From the NCBI GenBank assembly GCA_035512595.1, contig DATKDU010000199.1:1-9786 (forward strand): a stretch of 9,786 nt of DNA, given 5' to 3'. Origin of the DNA: DATKDU01 sp035512595. GTDB lineage: Bacteria > Planctomycetota > Planctomycetia > Pirellulales > Pirellulaceae. Shown piece after piece: positions 6,011 to 9,786 of the stretch (its first letter is position 1; each line of letters starts with the position of its first letter). The translations under genes and the position numbers were made by a program. A model generated the notes under the pieces. That model was not told the DNA's origin and did no database searches. It saw only the letters and a list, made by a program, of their open reading frames with translations.

Positions 6011-7228
6011 ATGAACCTCTCCCGCCCCTTGTCTCTGCTGGTCATCACCCTCGTCGCATTGGCCTGCCTGGCGCCAAACTCGGCGCTCGCTCAGGGCAAG
6101 AAACCTGGCGGGACCACATACAAGTACACGCTGACCGACTTGCTGGGGTTTCCCGACAACGGTTATCAAAGCCAGGGGCAGTTCATCACGAATCGGAATG
6201 TCGCGGGTAATTCGCTGATCGCCGGAAACTCACGCCTCTACCCCGACCCGCAGGGTCCAGCCATCTTCCATCCCGCCCTGTGGAATATCGGTGCCGACGG
6301 CAAATTTCCAGACACTGACCCGGTTGATCTGGGGCTGCCTTCCTTTGCCCGAGAAGCGCAGCCGACCGGACTCAACAGTTCCGGATTCGTTGTCGCCCGC
6401 ACAAGTTGGAGCAATGCCCAAGATGCCGACGGAAACTGGATTTTCCCGTCCTACGTTGACCTGGCGGGCGTTGCGGTCCAGGAACTCCCTGGTTCGGCCA
6501 ATCGCAACACGTCGGCCCAGGCCATCAACGACGCATGGACGATCGTCGGGACCCTGGAAGCGACGACGGACGACCCGCGTTACCCGATGGGCATCAAAAG
6601 CAACGGGGCCGTGTGGCAGGTGCAAGCTGACGGGACGGTAAGTAACCCACTGAGCCTGGGCGACTTCCACCCGGACGACATCAACAACTACGGTGTCATG
6701 GCCGGCATGATGAGCGACGACGGCTATCCGGCGATCGGCTGGCTGGACGGGACGACGCTCAACCTGGTGCGAATGGCCCCGTCAGCGCGATTCCTCGGGG
6801 CCAGAATCAATGCCCTCAATGATTATCCGGTTGAAGATGCCCGCCTGGCGGTTGTCGGGGATTCCACCTTCAACGAGGCCGGCCAGTACGATGCGGCCGA
6901 CAGTCAACGAGGTGTGGTCTGGCGGCCCTACAATGCCGCGAGCCCCACCACGGTCCTGGGAACGCTCGGCGGAATGCACAGCACCGCCCGCGACGTCAAT
7001 CAGGCGGAGCAGATCGTTGGCGATTCTTCGGGGAAACGCGGCGGCCAATTCGCATTCGTCTATGCCAACGGGACGATGACGAACTTGAATGCGATCACGG
7101 ACGTGGGAGACCGCAACTTGCAATCTGCCTACGGCATTAACGACGATGGCGACATTGTCGGCTTCATGCAGATTCCGCGGCCGATCAGCGAACAGCGCGG
7201 CTTCCTGCTGCGGCCGATCACGCCGTAG
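6011..7228 (+). CDS. Secreted HAF-repeat protein
   Basis: A 405-aa protein with a Sec signal peptide: MNLSRP, a hydrophobic core LSLLVITLVALACL, and probable cleavage after ALA at residue 27. The mature part carries HAF-type extracellular repeats, best seen near the C-terminus as VLGTLGGMHSTARDVNQAEQ followed by IVGDS and FAFVYANGTMTNLNAI, then YGINDDGDIVGF. Weaker copies are INDAWTIVGTL and INNYGVMAGMM. HAF repeats are thought to form a propeller-like fold in exported proteins; no enzymatic role is established and no catalytic motif is visible. ATG 6011 was preferred over an upstream in-frame ATG at 5879, which would place 44 unconserved residues before the signal peptide and overlap the shared regulatory element. 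No Shine-Dalgarno sequence is evident. The protein ends FLLRPITP without a sorting signal. A decayed fragment of a second copy follows at once. Confidence 0.85.
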   Translation: MNLSRPLSLLVITLVALACLAPNSALAQGKKPGGTTYKYTLTDLLGFPDNGYQSQGQFITNRNVAGNSLIAGNSRLYPDPQGPAIFHPALWNIGADGKFPDTDPVDLGLPSFAREAQPTGLNSSGFVVARTSWSNAQDADGNWIFPSYVDLAGVAVQELPGSANRNTSAQAINDAWTIVGTLEATTDDPRYPMGIKSNGAVWQVQADGTVSNPLSLGDFHPDDINNYGVMAGMMSDDGYPAIGWLDGTTLNLVRMAPSARFLGARINALNDYPVEDARLAVVGDSTFNEAGQYDAADSQRGVVWRPYNAASPTTVLGTLGGMHSTARDVNQAEQIVGDSSGKRGGQFAFVYANGTMTNLNAITDVGDRNLQSAYGINDDGDIVGFMQIPRPISEQRGFLLRPITP

Positions 7229-7260
7229 CCAGGTTCCTAGCGACAACCGGAGCGATCGCA

Positions 7261-7590
7261 GTAGCGCCGTTTGAGAATCTCGGCGATGTGGGGACAAGCT
7301 ACACCACGGCAGACGGACTGGTCAACGTCGCCTCCGCCAGCGGCCCTCTCTATGTGGGTGCCGTGGAGGCCGAGCTTATCGCGAGCGACGATTGGATCCC
7401 GCGTCTGGCTGGCGCAGAGCTTTCCGTGAGCGGTCGGGAAGACCTGAATTTCGAACTGTCCCTGGCAGCCTACTCGAATGGGGCAATGACGAACTTGAAC
7501 GCAATCACGGCCGTCGGAGACCGCAACCTGCAATGGGCCTACGCCATCAACGATCAGGGCAATTACATCGGCACCGATCCTCTGGGAATG
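7261..7590 (+). pseudogene. Remnant of a second HAF-repeat gene
   Basis: One frame reads NLGDVGTSYTTADGLVN near 7276, which fits the LGxxG...A.g(I/V)N start of a HAF repeat. From 7474 it reads AYSNGAMTNLNAITAVGDR followed by NLQWAYAINDQGNYIG. The latter closely matches the end of the preceding gene (VYANGTMTNLNAITDVGDR, NLQSAYGINDDGDIVG), and the DNA similarity runs over roughly 100 bp (7060-7165 against 7474-7578). There is no signal peptide and no plausible start; the frame is also open across the previous stop. After TDPLG near 7587 the frame stays open but loses any family resemblance. The simplest reading is a partial tandem duplication that has decayed. Confidence 0.65.
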
Positions 7591-7647
7591 ATGCGAATGT
7601 GTGGCCCCGCTCTGGCGTTCTTCGGGTTCATGATTGATCTCCGGTTC

Positions 7648-7752
7648 GTATTCCGCCCCGCTCACAGAGAGCGGCATGTACGGAATACCATCAAGCGCTG
7701 TTTCGCTGATTCGGGCCGGAATAACGGAAGAATTCCGCTCCGGTTCCCGGAG
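7648..7752. other. Structured non-coding stretch with several stem-loops
   Basis: GTATTCCG (7648-7655) pairs with CGGAATAC (7681-7688), enclosing CCGCTC (7658-7663) and GAGCGG (7669-7674) around an ACAGA loop. CTCCGG (7738-7743) pairs with CCGGAG (7747-7752), and CGGAA (7725-7729) with TTCCG (7733-7737). A second CGGAATA at 7717-7723 could compete for the left arm of the first stem. There is no T-run, so it is not a standard terminator. It fills the gap between the HAF remnant and the NHL gene promoter. It may be a transcript end for the upstream genes or an old intergenic repeat. Confidence 0.4.
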
Positions 7753-7777
7753 AATGAACAGAAGGTTCCTGCCGGAT

Positions 7778-7806
7778 TTGGCTTAGCTGTCGCGGGTCGC
7801 TATAAA
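7778..7806 (+). promoter_or_regulatory. Candidate sigma-70-type promoter for the NHL gene
   Basis: TTGGCT (7778-7783, four of six consensus positions) and TATAAA (7801-7806, five of six) are separated by 17 bp. Transcription would start near 7812-7814, about 60 nt upstream of ATG 7874 and just before the hairpin at 7815-7838. Confidence 0.5.
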
Positions 7807-7814
7807 GGGGGCGT

Positions 7815-7838
7815 GAAATCCGGACATGCCCGGATTTC
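7815..7838 (+). promoter_or_regulatory. Hairpin at the start of the NHL gene leader
   Basis: GAAATCCGG (7815-7823) pairs perfectly with CCGGATTTC (7830-7838) across a 6-nt loop (ACATGC). It would be at the extreme 5' end of a transcript from the 7778-7806 promoter, so a role in mRNA stability is possible. As DNA it is also a plausible dyad operator overlapping the start point. Confidence 0.45.
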
Positions 7839-7873
7839 GATCGCCAAGAGGCCGAACTACCCCGCGGTGAAGC

Positions 7874-8890
7874 ATGAAACCAGCCATTTCCTCAAGCCTC
7901 ATGTCACGGCGGCAGTTCCTCGCTGCGTGCGGAGCGGCCGGCGCTGTGCTGTTTGCCCGTGTATCGGCAGGGGCCGATGACGATGGCGTTCCTCCCCCGA
8001 AGTTCCTTTTGGAGTGGGGTCGCCGTGGTCAGGCCGAGGGAGAGTTCAGCGCGTGCGTCGGGGTCGCGGTCGGCAAAGACGACGAAATCTACACGGCCGA
8101 GTTTCGGAATCAGCGGGTGCAACGGTTTACGTCCGACGGGAAGTTTCTGTCTGCGTTCCCCGTTCAGCCTCACGCCGGCGGCCTTGCAGTGGACCAAGAG
8201 GGAACCGTCTTCGTCGCCCATTGGAACAGCAACAAGATTGCTGCCTACAATCTTGCGGGGAAGCTGTTGTTCGAGTGGGGACAGAAAGGGACGGCTGACG
8301 GCGATTTTCAGCTACCCGGATCGATCGCTCTTGGACCTGACGGACTGTTGTACGTGCCCGATCAGGGCAACAGCCGTGTCCAGGTTTTCACACGAGACGG
8401 TAAGTTCGTGCGAAAGTGGGGTGAGCTGGGAAGGGAGCCGGGGCAATTTGGCGGCGGACAATCGGCTGGAGGCCGGTTTGCTGGGCCGCAGTTCGTGGCC
8501 TTTGACCGCCAGGGCAACGTCTACACGACGGACGCCGCACTGGATCGCGTTCAGAAGTTCACTCCCGAGGGCAAAGTTCTCGCCCATTGGGGAAGCGAGC
8601 GTGTCGAACCAGGAGGATTCGGGCCGCCACCGAAGAACAAGGACGGAACCCCAGGCATGGGTGGTCCCATTTCAATCTGCGTGGACGGGCAGGATCGGGT
8701 CTGGGTCAGCGCGACGAACAATCGCGTCCAGTTGTTCACAAACGACGGCAAGTACCTGTGCGGCCTGGGCGGCGAAGGGACGGAGCCCGGCCGCTTCCAC
8801 CTGCCGCACGGGGTCGCGCTCGACAGTCAGGGCTGCCTCTACGTTTCCGACACAATGAATGCTCGGATTCAGAAGTTTGCCGCTGCCTGA
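7874..8890 (+). CDS. Tat-exported NHL-repeat beta-propeller protein
   Basis: A 338-aa protein with a twin-arginine signal: SRRQFLAACG at residues 11-20, then AAGAVLFARVSAGA with likely cleavage near A32-A34. It should be exported folded. The rest is an NHL propeller with six recognisable blades, each ending in a variant of (N/D)xRVQ(K/R/V)F: FRNQRVQRF, WNSNKIAAY, QGNSRVQVF, ALDRVQKF, TNNRVQLF and MNARIQKF. They are preceded by G(V/I)A(V/L)xxxGxxYV strands and FxxEWGxxGxxxGxF loops. NHL propellers mostly bind ligands or proteins; some act as lyases, but no active site can be named here. Either ATG 7874 or the ATG at 7901, right before SRRQFL, could be the start. 7874 is listed because GGTGA (7866-7870) could be a weak ribosome site, though it is close to the ATG. 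Its own promoter and a downstream terminator suggest a single-gene transcript. Confidence 0.88.
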   Translation: MKPAISSSLMSRRQFLAACGAAGAVLFARVSAGADDDGVPPPKFLLEWGRRGQAEGEFSACVGVAVGKDDEIYTAEFRNQRVQRFTSDGKFLSAFPVQPHAGGLAVDQEGTVFVAHWNSNKIAAYNLAGKLLFEWGQKGTADGDFQLPGSIALGPDGLLYVPDQGNSRVQVFTRDGKFVRKWGELGREPGQFGGGQSAGGRFAGPQFVAFDRQGNVYTTDAALDRVQKFTPEGKVLAHWGSERVEPGGFGPPPKNKDGTPGMGGPISICVDGQDRVWVSATNNRVQLFTNDGKYLCGLGGEGTEPGRFHLPHGVALDSQGCLYVSDTMNARIQKFAAA

Positions 8891-8899
8891 CCGAGAGAA

Positions 8900-8927
8900 T
8901 TGCATTCCGCGTGAGACTTGTTATCTT
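8900..8927 (+). promoter_or_regulatory. Weak candidate promoter between the NHL gene and the terminator
   Basis: TTGCAT (8900-8905) and TATCTT (8922-8927) are separated by 16 bp. Each matches the sigma-70 consensus only partly. A start near 8934 would coincide with the beginning of the GAAA-loop hairpin, giving a transcript of about 65 nt ending at the terminator. Confidence 0.25.
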
Positions 8928-8933
8928 GAACCA

Positions 8934-8998
8934 TGCCTCGGGAAACCGGGGCACCTCGGCCCTGGCGTTCCTGCCCCACGTCAGGGCCGTTTTTGTTT
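8934..8998 (+). ncRNA. Possible small RNA (two stem-loops ending in a terminator)
   Basis: TGCCTCGG (8934-8941) pairs with CCGGGGCA (8946-8953) through eight positions, one a G-U wobble, closed by a GAAA tetraloop of the stable GNRA class. Three nt later the terminator stem begins. A separate stable hairpin so close to an intrinsic terminator, with a possible promoter in front, is the usual shape of a short regulatory RNA. The simpler alternative is a two-hairpin 3' UTR of the NHL mRNA. Confidence 0.3.
8957..8998 (+). terminator. Rho-independent terminator
   Basis: CGGCCCTGGCG (8957-8967) pairs with CGTCAGGGCCG (8979-8989) in an 11-position stem with one G-U wobble and an 11-nt loop. TTTTTGTTT (8990-8998) follows on the plus strand. 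It ends the NHL transcript and/or the candidate small RNA. There is no T-run for the minus strand. Confidence 0.88.
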
Positions 8999-9240
8999 AG
9001 GAACGGGATTCTCCGGTATTTGAATTGGCGTCGAGCGATATTTTGGGTTCTTGGCCGCCAAAAACTTGACCAGCAACTCCGGGCCAGCTAGCTTGACTTC
9101 TCCCCCACTTGTCGAACTGGCCGGGGGATTGCTTGCTTTGCGATCGCGCGAGGGATGGACGCCTGCATGCGTCGCCGGGACGAGAGGATGGGCACGAACT
9201 CCTGCTGTCCGCATTCCTTCAATCTTATTGGGTGTTCACA
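8999..9240. other. Intergenic stretch before the KOW gene, no gene seen
   Basis: No frame here has convincing coding character. Inverted repeats are GGCCAG (9082-9087) with CTGGCC (9117-9122), extendable with one mismatch, and GACGC (9158-9162) with GCGTC (9169-9173). The DNA just before ATG 9241 (TATTGGGTGTTCACA) has no Shine-Dalgarno sequence. No promoter stands out. Confidence 0.4.
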
Positions 9241-9468
9241 ATGTTGGTACTCTCACCCTCCGCGCGCGATGCCAGCGCATCGATACCTCATTCCGCCCCG
9301 GAAACCGGCGATTTGGTTCGCATCGTCCGCGGAAACCTCGCTGGCCTGACTGGTCGCTTGCGCTCGAATGAGTCCGGGTGCCTGATTGAAACCAGTGAGC
9401 TAGGTGCAGGCGTATACGTGCTGATCGATCCCGCGTCGATTGAGTTGGCGACCGATCGAGACGACTAG
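9241..9468 (+). CDS. Small stand-alone KOW-domain protein
   Basis: A 75-aa protein (ATG 9241, TAG 9466-9468). After a short Ser/Ala-rich N-terminus, residues 23-45 read GDLVRIVRGNLAGLTGRLRS, the KOW pattern of NusG, Spt5 and ribosomal proteins L24 and L26: G-D-x-V near the front, then x-G-x-x-(A/K)-G-x-x-G. The following GCLIETSELGAGVYVLIDPASIELA supplies the remaining strands of the small beta-barrel. KOW domains bind RNA polymerase, ribosomal protein or RNA. There is no NGN domain, so this is not a full NusG. The frame is open upstream to 9109, but those residues (WPGDCLLCDRARDG) look unconserved, and 9241 places the KOW pattern normally. It sits alone between a terminator and a long gap. 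Role unknown; a transcription- or ribosome-associated accessory protein is an inference from the fold. Confidence 0.72.
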   Translation: MLVLSPSARDASASIPHSAPETGDLVRIVRGNLAGLTGRLRSNESGCLIETSELGAGVYVLIDPASIELATDRDD

Positions 9469-9719
9469 CAAGGCATCGCCCCCGCGAGATACGCTGCGGG
9501 CGGATTCCAAAGTGAAATCACCGGTATAGCCTCTGCCGTCGTCGAGCAGTTCAACCAGCGGTGGGTCGCTCGCTTATCGCGAAGGTCTGGCTGATCCATC
9601 GCCGATTAACGTGGACTTCGTGAGCAACTGTCAGTACAGCACCTGATAGCTAGTGCCCGTCCGGCAATTGAATTCGGACGTTGATTGCGGCGTGGAATTG
9701 AAAAAAAGTTCCTCGAAGA
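9469..9719. other. Gap after the KOW gene, no gene seen
   Basis: All frames are interrupted or lack coding bias. A GC-rich imperfect hairpin (about 9477-9500, CGCCCCCGC with GCGGGCG) follows the KOW stop but has no T-run. CGTCCG (9658-9663) pairs with CGGACG (9675-9680), with AATT on both sides of the loop. An A-run (9701-9707) precedes the possible promoter at 9720-9747. Confidence 0.4.
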
Positions 9720-9747
9720 TGAAACCTTTTGTGTTCTGGTGCGTTTC
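9720..9747 (+). promoter_or_regulatory. Candidate ECF-sigma-type promoter at the right edge
   Basis: TGAAACCTTTT (9720-9730) resembles the AAC-containing -35 element of ECF sigma factors, and CGTTTC (9742-9747) lies 15 nt after the AACC core, near the usual ECF spacing. The -10 overlaps a small palindrome, TGCGTT (9740-9745) with AACGCA (9750-9755). If real, transcription would start near 9753 toward a gene beyond the window. ECF genes often have such promoters in front of themselves. Confidence 0.4.
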
Positions 9748-9786
9748 AAAACGCAGGGAAAATACCAGAGCGGGCCATCATCTTCG

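Noticed and set aside
5378..6169. 263-codon minus frame across the PD40 end and HAF start
   Set aside because: Shadow of two plus-strand genes and their intergenic region; no recognisable domain.
7591..7980. Continuation of the HAF-remnant frame into the NHL gene
   Set aside because: The translation (RPAHRERHVRNTIKRC...) has no family character and overlaps the NHL promoter, leader and signal peptide in another frame.
1..9786. CRISPR arrays, tRNA or rRNA genes, insertion-sequence transposases
   Set aside because: No regularly spaced direct repeats, no cloverleaf or rRNA-like conserved stretch, and no transposase motif or terminal repeats with target duplications were seen.

Overview
The window looks like chromosomal DNA of a planctomycete or a close relative. 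It is GC-rich, most genes lack a clear Shine-Dalgarno sequence, and it carries several protein types common in that phylum: a receptor-like Ser/Thr kinase with a long TPR-rich C-terminus, an exported beta-propeller protein starting with an LEPR-XLL-like motif (LESRCLLTA), a HAF-repeat secreted protein, a Tat-exported NHL-repeat protein, and a small stand-alone KOW protein. These assignments come from reading motifs, not from database searches.

Layout. 2-115 (+): basic, Ala/Arg-rich C-terminus of a gene that starts outside the window. 117-503 (-): N-terminal 128 codons of a PD40-type propeller gene. 504-774: its leader, a set of hairpins, and the 3' end of the kinase gene. 775-4377 (-): the 1200-aa kinase. 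4406-5827 (+): the C-terminal 473 codons of the same PD40 gene. 6011-7228 (+): HAF-repeat protein. 7229-7873: a decayed HAF fragment, structured DNA and a promoter. 7874-8890 (+): NHL propeller protein. 8934-8998: a hairpin plus a rho-independent terminator, possibly a small RNA. 9241-9468 (+): KOW protein. 9469-9786: no gene, but a possible ECF-type promoter at the right edge.

The main result is that the PD40 gene is broken by an inversion. The minus-strand N-terminal piece and the plus-strand C-terminal piece meet the kinase block at an inverted 9-bp repeat (ACGTACCGG at 139-147, CCGGTACGT at 4405-4413). Flipping the roughly 4.26-kb block back joins SADGRYV to AFDSRASNLVP in frame. This gives a continuous 592-aa secreted protein and one co-directional order: tail gene, kinase, PD40 protein, HAF protein. 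In that order a 42-bp element (41/42 identical) sits about 70 nt before both the PD40 and HAF start codons, which suggests a shared promoter or leader. As given, the kinase has lost its upstream neighbour and probably its promoter, and the PD40 gene cannot make its full protein. The sequence alone cannot tell a fixed mutation, a reversible switch and an assembly error apart.

The genes suggest a cell-surface signalling and export neighbourhood: a membrane kinase with a presumed outward-facing TPR region next to several exported repeat proteins. No metabolic pathway can be assigned.
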